Under the pieces are notes generated by a model. It saw only the letters and a program-made list of their open reading frames with translations, searched no databases and had not been told where the DNA came from. Source: Funneliformis mosseae (taxonomy: Eukaryota; Glomeromycota; Glomeromycetes; Glomerales; Glomeraceae). From it: a DNA stretch of 41,503 bases. Shown here in pieces: positions 21,165-34,418 of this stretch (position 1 is its first letter; every line of letters starts with the position of its first letter). The stretch lies in NCBI GenBank assembly GCA_910592005.1, contig CAJVPP010000188.1, positions 1 to 41,503 on the forward strand, given 5' to 3'. Both the position numbers and the translations under genes were made by a program.

Positions 21165-22370
21165 TATTATTAAATTTAAAATATTTCGTAAAATTTATAT
21201 ATATAAAAAAGAGAGAGAGAGAGAGAGCATGCGCTTTCCTTGATGAAATAACAAAAACATAAGTGAAAAGGAAAGACTTTATATAATTATCATTTTTTGT
21301 GAAACGCGAGTTTTCCAATAAACTTGTTTCATCGCATCGCATTGTAAACTCCGTTGTTAGCAATCTTTTTTTTTCAAAATGAGGTTTAGTCAAACAAATA
21401 GTAATTTTTTAACATGTCGTACAACTTGTCTGCATTAGTCGGTGGTGGCGCAGTGACCTGGAATGACCATTTAAAATCACGAATTATTTCTTTGTAACAT
21501 TCCAAAAAAAAAAAAAGATATTTTTTTCAAGTCTAAAGATCAACGTTACTATGTCCCATAACTCCAACCTAACCTCAATTGTGAAATGATCCATTTATCT
21601 AAAAAGTAAATATTATAAAGGATGTGTCCATATGGAAGGAGGTTGTTTATTTATGATGTGATGCAATCCCACTTCTAAGAGAAATCTGAAGTAATACGAA
21701 AAAAATTTGTGAACAAACAAGAACAAAGGTATAGTGACCTTTCCAGTTAAACCATATCCAGAAAAAATTTTACCCGTTGAACCCAAAATTTGAAAATCTT
21801 TTAAAAATCTTACAACTCACATATATTTTAATCAATCATTTCCTTTTTACAATGTTTTAAATTTTCAAACATTTAATTCCGTAAGGATGGTCATAGCATT
21901 AGTAAAGCTGAGTCCAAAATATATTAAATGAAAAAGGAGAACCATATCGGTCAATTAACAATATAATCACAATATATAATTATGCACCATTATTTTGTTC
22001 ATACAAATATAAATCCCGAAATTAAAAAAAATTTAGGTAACCATGCTTACCCGTTCTTGGACTTCAAATGAACATTCATTTTTTTTAAAAAAAAAACTTA
22101 CTATAGTGTAATCAAATAATTGTTTTAAATTAAAGAACGCGCGCTTTACCGAATGGGACTCAAATGGGTAAACATTTAAGCACTTTCCTCTCCAATAGAA
22201 TGTTATATATTTGATCCCATATTTAGTTTTTAATATTCTTACAATACGATTAAAACTTTCATTATCATTATCGTTATTAAATGTTTTCATTATAATATAT
22301 TATTAAGTTTTTTTATTATTAGTTGTAGACAAACATGTCTAGATAATACTGTTTATAATACATTCAATAG
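21165..22370. other. intergenic spacer with one doubtful short ORF
   Basis: Contains a (GA)n tract (21211-21226) just upstream of the PLAC8 start and no recognisable gene. A minus-strand 85-codon frame at 22033-22290 (MKTFNNDNDNESFNRIVRIL...) has no family resemblance that I can see. It lies downstream of the P450 gene and could be a small gene or chance. Confidence 0.5.
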
Positions 22371-24291
22371 CTACTTATGATTCCTTGGTCTGATTTTGAC
22401 TTTTAATTCTTCACAAACATTTAACATATTTTCATAATTAATTTGAAGTTCTTCTTGGTCCACCAAAATAACATCATACTTTCTCAAAAACATGACCACC
22501 ATGGTTTTAAGCATTATCATGGCCAAATCTTTAGCAGGACAAGACCTTAATCCCATACCAAATGCGAACAAAATTCTCCTTTCAAGTTCTTCCTTGATAA
22601 AGTGATATTCCTTCTTATTTAATTCTTTTTCCTTTTCTAAATATAAAAACCTTTCGGGATTAAACTCGTCAGGATTTTTCCAGTCGTATTTGTGATTATG
22701 TATAGCATGCAGATTGATATAAAACATTTGACCAAGGTTCCATGTAAATCCACCAACATTATCTTTTTCATTTAACACCCTTGAAATTAATGGGTGTACG
22801 GAATGTATCCTTAATACTTCTTTAATTACCGCTTCGCAAAAATACAATTTACCTATCATAAAATATGTGAACGTATCGTGATTATTTCCCAAGATTGAAT
22901 CGATTTCTTCAATCATGCGGTATTTTATTGTTGGATATTTACATATATAATAGATGATATAATTAAATGAATTTGAGACCTAAATGATGGATATAAGTTA
23001 GCAAAAACTAAATATCAAAAAATTTTTAAGGGGGTGGGAAGGTCCTTGCCTTGTCTATTCCTCCATGTATTATATTCTTCATGATGAAAACGATTTCATC
23101 ATCTGTTAACGTGCGTTCGTTTCCACTTTTCATGTCGGTTGGATGTGAAGTTCCAAAATTAATTAATGAGGTTAATAAATCGACCTTTAAATCTGGTTCT
23201 TTCGGTGAACTTGAAATTTCGAATCGACGTGTTTGTACAATTTTTAATAACGTTTCATAAAGCCACCAATAATCCTTAAAGTATTTTCTGTTATATAACT
23301 TATAAACTGATCCCAAACGTAAAGGAGAAGGTTAAATTAGAAATCCTTTCTTTTTTTACAATTTAGGTGAACAAGTGAAAAATTTGACGTTACCTAGAAA
23401 GAATTTTTCAACCCACTTGGGTAAACCAATTAATACAAAATTAAACTGATCTAATAACCATAAACTATTTTTAAATTTATTAATAAATTGATTGCTATCA
23501 TTTAAATGACATTTGATTCCCTTTAATCTCTTTTCTTCATCCTTTGTAATTTGATTAAAATAATCTGCCATTGAAAATGATTTCTTCCTTGTAATTGATT
23601 GCAGAAATATGTCAAACGTAAACCTGTTCATCCATTTTGATATATCAATAATTTTGTCCCCATTTCTTTTGTCGTCTTTTGTTTTTTCATTTGAAAGTGA
23701 ATTTTGATCATTTGAATTTTTGATTTCGGATTCGGTCATTTCCATATCATTCCAATAATCTTCTAATTCCTTAAATTGTTCTTGAAGTTCCATTACGATC
23801 CCTTTTAAAAATTTAGGAAACGTGACACTCCTGATCAAGGCATTCCTATGAAATTTCCAAGAACTATATTCATGATTATGATAAATCCCCATTTCATTAA
23901 TTTTTAATTCCTTAATTTCATTTTTATGTTTTAATTGAAAATAATTATATGTCAAATTTTCATGATTCCCTTCTTTTTGATTAAATGTGGTAAGGTTGAC
24001 GTTCGTTACGCCGGTATTTAAAAATTTTTCCGCCAAATCGATTCGATTAATCCAAATAATCCTTTCATTGAAGGAGTAGGTTTCGAAAATATCCCCATAT
24101 CGAAAACTTAATTCCTTTATAAATTCATTGGAAATTTTTTTATCATTACCTTTCCAAAAAAATTTAAAATGACATAAATTACCAATCAATGGTAAGGGGA
24201 GCGGTCCAGGTAAAGGATTTTCTCTCTTGGAATACCTATTATAATAATAAATCGTATAGATGCTTAAAAAAAAAATCGTAATTAAACACAT
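22371..24291 (-). CDS. cytochrome P450, 3 exons, unusual I-helix
   Basis: Heme-thiolate monooxygenase, probably ER-anchored. Exons on the minus strand: 24291-23394, 23306-23050 and 22979-22371, giving 587 aa in phase. The N-terminal membrane helix (MCLITIFFLSIYTIYYYN) is followed by the Pro-rich hinge NPLPGPLPLPLIGNL. The ExxR motif is EVLR (439-442), the PERF motif is NPERF (to 496), and the heme loop FAFGMGLRSCPAKDLA has ligand Cys532. A Lys/Glu/Asn-rich insertion (about 190-225) makes it longer than the usual 500 aa. Intron 2 has a GC donor (AAG|GCAAGG). Splicing there gives GGIDKVSNSF (381-390), so Lys385 stands where P450s usually carry the oxygen-activating Thr. The substrate cannot be inferred. 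No partner reductase is nearby. Confidence 0.88.
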
Positions 24292-24332
24292 TTTTTTTTT
24301 TTTGTTTGTTTGTTTCAGAATGAAAATTTTAA

Positions 24333-24367
<35 letters not shown>

Positions 24368-25954
24368 AAATTAAGGAATGATTTTAATTTTCTAAAATAG
24401 TCTTTTGAATCTCGGAATTAAATACTTTTAAAATAAAAAATAAAAATAATACTGTGAATTGTACATCAAAAAACAATATAATAAAACAGAATGAATTGTC
24501 GATTCATTCGATCCTTTTAGTGCCATTAGACAATCATACATTCATGCATTTCCGAACTGCAAAATGGGATCTTCCAGCGTATAGTATATGCATTGTGGGT
24601 ATATAACTGAAATTTGCTTTTATTATTGTTGATCAAAAAAAAACTGTTACCTTTCTAGGAATTTTGGTCTCAAAATTTAGTTTGAAAGAAAAACAAAGCT
24701 AGCTAAAAATAGTAACGAAATAGATTTAATACGATTCCACTATTTCAATGTGACGAAATTATTGATTTCCGGTAATTTTCAATTCTCATCGGACAAAATT
24801 TCCCAGTTAAAATAATTTAAATAATTTACACACTTATGTAAATATTTGGTTACTGATTTTCATATGAGAATCGCGACTTTGTCTTAGATTAGGTCGGATT
24901 GAGAAGGCCACGGCTGGTATTCATTAAATAATCGTTAACTTTAATTGGTTCGACGAATCTTTACATATGGCTGAGAATACTACCATCTCATTGTAGGACC
25001 GATCGTGTGACCGGATTAATCAAAATAGATTTCCGGGGAACACGAATGATACCAAAATTATTCGGAAAACGAAACCAAAGATGCGAAAGTGGTGTAATGT
25101 TTGGATAATGTCCTGAATTCGTTCCGAATGTGACATTGACAAATAAATTCTGGGTTTTTCCATAAGGCATTTTCCGGCAAAATACTAACGAATGTAATGG
25201 CTTCTTGTCCTTTTCCTATATTTCATTCAAAGTTGGATCGAAATTTGAAACAACTTTTCTTAATATTCAGCATCATGTGTTGTATCTGTACATCCAAAAA
25301 AATAAGATATACGTACTGTCGCGTGGTATATATATTATACAGTATATAGTATAGAATAAGGAGCGCGTGCACAACTCAAAATATATATATTACCCTTACC
25401 AATAACTAATGTCAGTTTTAAGGTTTTGTTTTAAACCTTAGTTTTAACTCTAACATTGTGATATGCTAGAAGTCTATAATTTATCATTATTTAAATTTTA
25501 AATTGTAGTATTTTTATATTCACGTCATTTTTTTCGGTCCCGAGGGGCGTGACTATATAGGGGGCCGACTGTGTTTTTTCTTTTTAATTAATAGTATAAT
25601 AAGAATGGATCCATTTTATGAATGAGTATAAATACTATAAAAAAAAAAAAAAATAGAATTATCATTTATAAAGATTTATTATTAATTATAGAATCATTGA
25701 GTTGTGATAAAATAGGATCTTAATTTCAAGAAAAAATTATAATTTTATATCAAAATTATTAAAGAAATTATTTGACTATTAATAATAATAATAAAATTAT
25801 TTTTTTAATTTAAATTAAAAAGTTTAATAGTTATTTAATAAATATAAAAGTATTATAATAAATTATAATGAAGTTATAAAATCTAAAAAATCATGAATAA
25901 ATTGCAAGATTTAAATGAAAATAGTTATTATAATTGATCATAAGGTATAGAATA

Positions 25955-25985
<31 letters not shown>

Positions 25986-27602
25986 TAATAAAATTAATAA
26001 AATTAATAAATTCAATTTTTTGTTATTTTTTATATTTACTTAAATAAAAATATTTAAAAAATTTAAATAATTTTAATTAATTTCTAATTTCTAATTATAA
26101 ACTTAAAATTTAATCAAAATTTTAAAATTAAAGATTATTATTTATTTTACAATTATTTTTAAAGGTAAAATAAAATTTAGTAAAAAAAATTTATTTTACT
26201 AGTAAATATTTAAGATAATTAGAATTGCTTAAATATTTTATTAAAATAAATAAATTATATTATCCCTTTATATATTATTACACAGAAATGATATAAATGA
26301 TCTAAATAATATAAATGACAAATTATAAAAATATCATATATTTATATATATTTTTATGAGATAATACTTATTTATTAATTAAAACTATCAATTATTAATA
26401 CTTTTTTAAGTTAATTATAAATTAAACTTCATTATATTTAATCATTTATAATTTTAATTTAAAGAACTAATTGTAATAATATTTATTAATCTTAATTTAT
26501 TATAATAAAAATAACAAATACGTAATATAAAAATTTTATTATTAATAATTAGAATTTTAATTTATATTTATTATATTAATTTATACAATCAATTCTTCTT
26601 TTAAAGTATTTATCATTGATTTATTATTTTTTAAAATTTTTATATTTAAATTTTTTATTTTTAATTATAAGATTAACTTTTTAATATTATTATTTTTAAT
26701 TGTTGAATTTAAATTATTAATTAATAAATATATAGTATTTTTATTATAAAAAAGAATGAAATGTTAAAAAATTAATTTTACTTTATATTATTATATAATT
26801 TTTAAATTAAAATATATTTAATTTAAATTTATTTTTCTAATAGGTTTTTTTTTATTGAAAAGATTTCATATATAAATTAGAAGTTTTTATTGATTAGCAA
26901 AAATTTATTTAATAAAGAGATATATATAAAAATGATTTAATTGCAATATAATCTAAACTAAAATAATTTAATTAAATAAAGCTTAAATATTAAAAATTTT
27001 AAATTTTATTAATTAATAAGTTTTATTTTTTTTTTTTATTAATATTAATATTAAAAATATAATTAAATTAATTTATATAAAAATAAGTTTTTAATCTTCA
27101 TTCTATAATACTATTTAAATCAGTTAAGTTTATTGATTATTTATTGTATTTTATAATTCTAATTGATTTAAAGATTTATGCCTTTTTTAATTCTAATTTA
27201 ATATAAATTATTATAAAACTTAAATAGTAATAATTATATTAATAAAAAAATTAAACTTGACTTTTACTAATATATATAATATAATAAAAAAAAGTGGATA
27301 TATTTTTATACTACATTTTTAAAACTAATATCAAAATTGTAAAATTTCTCTCTATATACAATCATCTTTTAGATAGTAATTGATAAAGTTTATAATTTTG
27401 AATTAATCACATTCGGTTTAAATTTTTATAATATCTAATTGAATGGCAAAATATTAAAAATTTTTTAACATTTACAGTAAGTCAAAAAACATTGGTCACA
27501 CAACCTTGGATGACAAATCCGCATATATATTTCATATATATATGGTGGTTGGTGGTTTTTTTTTTTATTTTTATTGATTTTCCGATTTTCACGTTTTCCT
27601 AG
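24292..27602. other. long intergenic region, no supported gene
   Basis: It begins with T/A homopolymer runs (24290-24372). Between 24.5 and 25.3 kb the composition is less AT-rich and a 60-codon minus frame (24988-25170) occurs, with no recognisable family. A GC-rich island lies at 25536-25569. From 25.6 kb to 27.5 kb the DNA is extremely AT-rich, with an (ATT)n tract at about 25957-25985 and no reading frame. The last 60 bp before 27603 hold an (AT)-rich block and a T-run directly ahead of the F-box gene start. Confidence 0.6.
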
Positions 27603-29139
27603 ATGATTTTTAATTTTCCTTTTGATTTAATAGTTAATATCCTTAACTTATTAACAATACAAGAAATAGTACAATTACGATTAGTTAATAAATCATATAA
27701 TAAATTAATAAAGGAATACGGATTTAAATTATATTTTACCAATCAAAAATGGAACATAATATTATCCGATCCCACCATAGAGAAACGACATTCCTCGTCC
27801 CTTTCATCTGATAATTGGCAGCAGAAGGTTTCGTTCGGATATATTACACAACAGAATTGGAAGAAGAAGAAATTTTCTTCAACAGTTGTAACAAAATATC
27901 ATGGTCAATCCTTAATTCCAAAATTGAAATTTGATAAAGAAAAGTTACTATGCTGCGTAGAAAATTTCATAGAGATATATTACTTTAATAAATATTCTTA
28001 TGCGGATTTTAATCATAGGAAAAAGAGGTTCATGGCACATAATAACGACGTTACCGATATTTTAATAAGCGGAAGGAATGATGAAATATATACAAGTTCC
28101 GTGGATTCTACCATCAAAAAGTGGAATTTGAAGAAATTAAGAAATAATATTAATTATCGACAAGATTATTATAGTCGACCATATAATTTAACACCAAAAA
28201 AGACATTTAAAGGACATAAGAAATCAGTACAATCGATTTATATGTTTACAAATGATCCATTAAATTTATATTCAATAAGTTTTGATGAAACACTGAGAAT
28301 ATGGAACACCGAAACCACCCAAAGTCAACTTGAAATTCAATTACCTGGTAGACCGAGGGTTATTCGTGGATTGTCCTCAAATAATAATTTAATTGGCGTT
28401 GGGAATAGAAGTAAAGAACATCTTACGTTATATTACGTTACACCAAATGAACTGGTCAAATCTACGGAAATAAAGGGGCATCAAAGTACCGTTTATGATT
28501 TGGCTTCAAATCAAAATTTACCAAACACTTTTGTAACCGGATGTTATGATGGTGTTTGTAGATTATTTGATGTTAGAACCATGCAATGCGTTGCTTCTTA
28601 TAGAGATCCTTACGATTATCATCCAGGTGTGTTAAACGATTCTTTTTTGGGAAAGGAAAAGGGATTATATTTGCGGAAATTAACTTGATTTGATTTGACT
28701 TTTCGTAGTGTTTTCTGTGGATTACGATGCTTATAGGATTGCAGCTGGTGCTTCAAGGAATGGTATAATTAGAATTTTTGATTTACGTTATAATAAAAAT
28801 CATTATAATATTCACCAAGGAGTAAAGAAAGGCGCAAGAAATAATGATGGCTGGTCACTTTATCTTGGAAATAATCGTTCTCCTGTTTATTCATTACAGG
28901 TAATTCTTTTTTTTTTATTTTATTATTTAAAGAAATATTTCAGGATAATTTAACAGTTTTTTTTTAATTGATGTTGATAGATGGATCATTCAAAAATATT
29001 TGCAACATTATCAAATATGACGTGGATGTTGGATTTTTCCAAAGACATTAATAAGCATCAACGCCAAAACCATCATAAAATGAATGATGTTTCTTGTTTA
29101 CATTATACCCATTCAAAAAAATGGTTGGGATTGGGATAA
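27603..29139 (+). CDS. F-box / WD40-repeat protein (SCF substrate receptor type)
   Basis: Exons 27603-28626, 28709-28899 and 28981-29139 join in phase to 457 aa. The N-terminal F-box (about residues 3-40: FPFDLIVNILNLLTIQEI, VQLRLVNKSYNKLI) would bind Skp1 in an SCF ubiquitin ligase. Then come WD40 blades: AHNNDVTDILIS...VDSTIKKWNLK (about 148-175), FKGHKKSVQSIY...FDETLRIWNTE, IKGHQSTVYDLA...YDGVCRLFDVRT, VFSVDYDAYRIAAGASRNGIIRIFDLRY, and a last SNMTWMLDF region. Five to six blades are visible; a seventh may be formed by weak repeats. The target is unknown. It is isolated between two AT-rich spacers of 3.3 kb and 2 kb. Confidence 0.88.
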
Positions 29140-31114
29140 ACAAAAGAAATCTTTTCTACAAAGAGATGACCTTAATAATACCTTCAGAATCCAAAGTTGA
29201 ATTTAATCGTTACGTGAATTGTTGACAAAGGAGCATACGAAGAGAAAAATTATCGTAGATCAAATAATTAGAATTAATGAAAAAAGTTTCGATTTATATA
29301 AATTTTGAAATTGTGATAAAACTTTATATTTATTATAATTTAATTGTTTGTAAAAAAAATATCAATGTTTAATAAAATCGAATTCAAGTCGAAAAAAAAA
29401 TTAGCAACCAATCAATATTTTTCTTTTCCACCATTTTAAAACTTTCAATAGTTTCGATGTCTTCCAACAAGTTATATAAGTATTGCTACTTCGAGCATGA
29501 ATTTTTGCAGAGAATTATTTGAAAGAAACTCATTCATGACGAATGTAAATGTACTGAATTAGAAAACATTAATGTTTGTTCTCATCATCTTTTTAATCGT
29601 TTATGCATTGGGTTCAAATGGCACTTTGGAAACCTAAACTCAGACATTCATTTTTAAAAGACTTGTGAATGGTTTTCGTCTAAACTTTCATAAATAGGTG
29701 GCAACGTATGTCGCGAGATGTTTTCCATACATAAGAGAAATCTGTTGAAGTTTCAGTATGAATACCGAGAGCTACCAAAGAAAAAAAATGCTATTCTAAA
29801 GTTGATCTCTAGAATTTGTAAATAAATCATATAGTTTTTTATGGATATAAAAAAATAAAAATACAATTCTTTTTTTTATGTCGTTCAAAGGTTTATTTAT
29901 TACTACTATTCATCAAATATATTATATATATATATTTTTTTTTTAAAATATTTTTCTTTTTTTTTTCAAGTCGTTCAACATATCAATACTTTCAACCTCT
30001 ATTTTATGTTTTATAATAAAACCCGTAACATTTCGCAGATTTCTGACATATTTGAGAGATAAAATACATCTAAATCATTATTCATGCCTGAAGAGCAGAA
30101 ATCTACAAGGTAATTAAATGAAAAAATTGTACAAAGGTTATAATTTTTGTTTTAAAAAAAAAAAATTTTTTTTCATTGAACGATTAAATAAATCAATAAT
30201 GGTTGGAAATAAAGTATGAACTAACCAAAAGATGAAGTGAAATGAGAAAGCATTTATAAAGTTACCTTAACAGATAAAAGAACAAAAACGCTAGCTAAAG
30301 ACAACAAGACTTACAAGTAAAACAATTTGTCAACTAATTGAATTAAATCGAGAAAATATGTCATATTCCTGGTAAAATAACACAATTGGTGTAACGTCAT
30401 TTCTTTGTGATAAATGGGTGAAACTCGTATCATATTTCTCGAAGGTTAATAATTAACAGGTTTGTCAACTAGAATTTAATTAGTTAAATGTCCTTATCTG
30501 GTAATGAAGTGATGTTACATGATGCAAGATTCAAATTGATGATTTGTACTTCAAATTGCTCTCGATTTACCGAAAAGTGGCAACAAGACATTTGAATCAA
30601 ACAATAATACCAATTTACAAAGTGTTGAATACAAAGCATGTAGCACAAAAAGATTGGCTAAAAATAAATAAAGAGAAAAAATGTACAAAGACGTTCATAA
30701 AGGAGAAATATTAATTTCAAGAATGATTGTAAATGAAATCTCTATAAATATGTCAGTAAACCGATTGTTCCTTGGTTTGGTTTTCCACCACTCTAACACC
30801 TAAAGCGAAAACACACTCTTTCTTTTATTCCCTGGAGGAAAAAAGACCAATATATTTTTTTTAAAAAAAAAAAAAAGATCTCTTTCGAGATAAAAAGTAT
30901 ACTTGGTATTTTAAAATCATATATTGGTCTTTTTGACGAAAAAAAAAAAAGAAAGATAAATTTGTTTTTATTCTTTCTTGATTTTTATTTCTTTTCCTCC
31001 AATACCCCCCCATCATCATTTCGAAGTAAAAAATACGCCTGGAGCGATTTTTCATCTATCATAAACTAATTTATTACATATTTTAATAATTAATTTCATC
31101 ATTAAAGTATAAGC
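29140..31114. other. intergenic spacer, no gene seen
   Basis: AT-rich with scattered homopolymers. No reading frame has codon continuity or a recognised domain. The distal part (30.7-31.1 kb) is the upstream region of the protease gene and holds A/T runs but no certain promoter element. Confidence 0.6.
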
Positions 31115-34100
31115 ATGAGAGCTTCAAGCAAACTACTATTTTCAGTCTTGGGTTATTTAATATCAACTCGAATAATCATTTCTGCACCGATAGAAGAATT
31201 TTCCATATCAGAAATTACTTTACAAAGATCTTCCAACACAATTTCAAATTCTTATATAATAGAATTTGATAATTCTAATGATCAAGAAAAAGACCAAGAT
31301 TTTGTTGCTTCATTTGCAAGAACAATTCAAGGTGAAGGTATAAATCATAAAATCAGAGAAACTTTTAATCCAAAGGTATTTAATGGAGCTTCCATTAAAC
31401 TTGATGACGAGAAAGATCTCAATAAACTCAAAAAATTAAAAGGTGTTAAACGTGTTTGGCCCGTGGTAAGTAAACGTGACGCAGTGACGCAGCATTTCGA
31501 AGAAATTTTACTTACACATTATGTTTCCTAATTTATAGACAAAAATTCAACGATCCAAATTCAAGGTGGTAGAGAATAAATCAAATTCTTCAATTTTACA
31601 CAGCAGTATTGGCGTCGTTGAAGCTCGCGAACAATTTGGAATTGATGGATCAGGAATTAAAGTTGGCATTATAGATACAGGTATAGATTATAAGCATCCA
31701 GCTCTTGGAGGATGTTTTAAAAAGGACGGTTGTAAAGTACAATTTGGTTACGATTTCGTTGGAGATGACTTTAATGGAACGAATGTTCCGAAACCTGACG
31801 ATGATCCTTTAGATGAATGTGTTGGTCACGGTACACATGCAGCTGGTATTATCGCTGGTGAAGATTCGGCAAACAACGTAACTGGCATTGCTCCTAAAGT
31901 TACACTTGGAGCATATAGAATTTTCGGATGTAACGGAGAAACCACGAGTGAACTTGTTATTAAGGCGATGGAAAAAGCTTTTGAAGATGGAATGGATATT
32001 ATTAATCTTTCACTTGTATCAGGTGATAATGCTTGGTTTGGAGGTCCTGAAAGTCTCGTCGCTGAAAAATTAACAGAGAATGGGTTGTTCGTTGTAGCAG
32101 CTGCTGGAAGCTCCGGTGATAAAGGAATATTTAAATCTTCGTCACCATCCACGTCCCCCGGTGTTATTTCTGTCGCATCCATTGATTCTGAACAAATCGA
32201 TTCATTTTTTATTCAACCTGGTTCTAATTCTACTCGTAAAATTCAATATCTCACACAAGATGGAAATGCTATTGAACTTGAAGATTCCTTTTCAATTATT
32301 CCAACCTCAAATACTACAAACTCAAATGATGATGCTTGTGAATCAATTAATGAAGACCTTACGGGAAAAGTCGCTTTAATTCGTAAAGGAGGTTGTGAAG
32401 AAACAAAAAAAATCAACGTGGCTCAAGCTGCTGGAGCTACAGCCATCGTTCTCTATAACAACGTTGATGGAATAACAACACCCGAATTTGATCAAAATGG
32501 AATCATAATACCCGTTGCAATGATTTCTTGTAAAGATGGAATATTATTAATTGATGAAATTAAAAAAGACGATAATTTTACAGTAAAATTTCCAAGAGAA
32601 AGTACCTTGTTCGATAACCTAGACACCTTAAAAATTTCCGCGTTTAGTTCTTATGGACCCACAAATGAATTAGATATTAAACCTGATATTGCGGCACCCG
32701 GAAGTAACGTTTTTAGTACATTCCCAGTTTCTCTTGGATCATTTCAAACTTTATCCGGAACAAGCATTTCAACACCTTTCGTTACCGGTATTTTAGCATT
32801 AGTCATGCAAAATAAAGGAAAATCAAATTCAACCCTTGCTCGTGATATCCTTCAAAATAATGCTAAACCGCTTTTTATTAAAAATTCTGAAACAGAAGTA
32901 GAAGGAAATAAAACTTCCATCATAGCAACAACCATACTTCAACAAGGCGCTGGATTAATTAATTTAGTTGACGCGTTAACTTCAACGGTTATAATTTCTC
33001 CTGCTAAACTTGCGCTTAATGATTCAGCTCATTTTAATGGAAAGAAAAGATCTCTCACTTTAACAAATGTTGGTCAAGAAACAACCAAATTTACTTTTGA
33101 TCATTTACCTGCTCAATCAATTACTGGATTTGATGGTGTGAACTTAGTTCCAATAGATACACCTTTTGCAACAAATTCATTTGCTAAAGTTAAATTTTCA
33201 AAATCGTCAATTCGTTTACGTCCCGGTGAATCTCAAAGTATTAATTTGAGTTTTACCCCACCTAAAGATTTAAGTGATTTAGACCATTCACTTTATTCTG
33301 GCTATATTGTTGTTAAAGATACCTTCACGAAAAAAGAATTTTACGTTTCTTATATGGGTATGAAAGGTTGTTTAGATACTTTACCAATAGTGGATAATCA
33401 ATCTGGTGCTCCTTTTCTTCAGTCTGGTATAAATGATCAAAAGTTCTTTCTCCCCGAAGACGTTTTAACTGTAACTATGAAAGGTGATGACATTGCACTT
33501 TTTGGTGTCCGTTTTGCTCAAGGAACGAAGATTTTAACAGTTGACGTCATACCTGCTGAATCTGATGATGATGTAAAAGAACCTGCTGAACCCACTAAAG
33601 CTCCAACTGAAACTCAACCGACAAAACAGCCAACTAAAACTCAAACGACAGAAAAGCCAACTAAAACTCAAACGAAAGAAAAGCCAACTAAAACTCAAAC
33701 GACAGAAAAACCAACCGGAACTCAACCGACAGAAAAACCAACCGGAACTCAACCGACAGAAAAACCAACCGGAACTCAAACGACAGAAAAACCAACCGGA
33801 ACTCAAACGACAGAAAAGCCAACCGGAACTCAAACGAAAGAAAAGCCAACTAAAACTCAAACGACAGAAAAGCCAACCGGAACTCAAACGACAGAAAAGC
33901 CAACTGAAACTCAACCGACAGAACAGCCAACCGATGCTCAACCGACAGAAAAGCCAACCGAAACTCAACCGACAGAACAGCCAACTACTACACCTGATGA
34001 AGATGACGGAGGAATCGTTACAATAACAACAACTGTTACCACGACTCCAATCAATGTACCAACTGAAACGCCTCTTGCGAAAAGATCGATCAAAGCATAT

Positions 34101-34418
34101 AAATTAAGAAATAATGAACTAAAATCAAGAGCATTTGATGAAGATACAACGAAATTATTGGTACCAAATTCTTTAGGCAAAATAACAAATAATGGAATCA
34201 TACAATTTCAACAAAGAAACGATAATTCTGATAGTAATAATATCTTAACCTTACAATTTGATGGCACAATAGATAAATCAAATGGAGAAAAAGGTGTCGA
34301 ACTACCGGATGGCAGATATAGATTGTTTTTGGCTGCTTTGAGGCCTTTTGGAAATCCCACAAAGAAGGATCATTGGGAAACGTTTACTTCTTCTATCATT
34401 GAAATTAAAAGAGAATAA
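31115..34418 (+). CDS. secreted subtilisin-like serine protease (S8, PA insert) with Thr/Pro repeat
   Basis: Exons 31115-31465 and 31539-34418 join in phase to 1076 aa. A signal peptide (1-24, ending IIISA) is followed by an I9 inhibitor propeptide (about 45-117: SNSYIIEF...LKGVKRVWPV). The S8 domain has catalytic Asp163 (VGIIDTGID), His214 (GHGTHAAG) and Ser526 (LSGTSISTPF), with a PA domain between His and Ser (about 384-450, GKVALIRKGGCEETKK). An Fn3-like region follows (about 600-790). A 9-residue repeat (EKPTGTQTT-like, about 14 copies) interrupts it before a final Fn3-like piece (LPDGRYRLFLAALRPFG). This architecture matches fungal minor extracellular proteases. Odd point: the oxyanion-hole Asn of the AAGN motif is Ser308 (AAAGSSGDKG), so activity may be reduced. 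It is probably extracellular or wall-bound. Confidence 0.92.
33590..33990 (+). repeat. 27-bp coding repeat in the protease gene
   Basis: Tandem 27-bp units encode variants of EKPTGTQTT. Variation is mainly at three codons (Lys/Gly/Glu after PT, Thr/Pro after Q, Glu/Lys before K/Q). The block holds about 14 copies with no frame change. It would be rich in O-glycosylation sites. Confidence 0.92.

Noticed and set aside
20765..21262. 165-codon plus-strand frame (VAVEVIPV repeats)
   Set aside because: Mirror image of the Gln-rich repeat of the PLAC8 gene on the other strand; no independent support.
21414..21500. Short plus-strand frame MSYNLSALVGGGAVTW...
   Set aside because: It looked like the start of a small membrane protein, but it ends after about 28 codons and no good donor or following exon was found.
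22033..22290. 85-codon minus-strand frame downstream of the P450
   Set aside because: Not part of the P450 (which ends at 22371) and not recognisable; kept only as a note in the spacer entry.
24988..25170. 60-codon minus-strand frame (MPYGKTQNLFVNV...)
   Set aside because: Less AT-rich surroundings made it tempting, but no splice-linked neighbours or family resemblance were found.
31826..32182. 118-codon minus-strand frame inside the protease
   Set aside because: Overlaps the conserved catalytic domain of the plus-strand gene and shows no domain of its own.
33534..33968. 144-codon minus-strand frame (WLFCRLS repeats)
   Set aside because: Antisense shadow of the Thr/Pro repeat in the protease gene.
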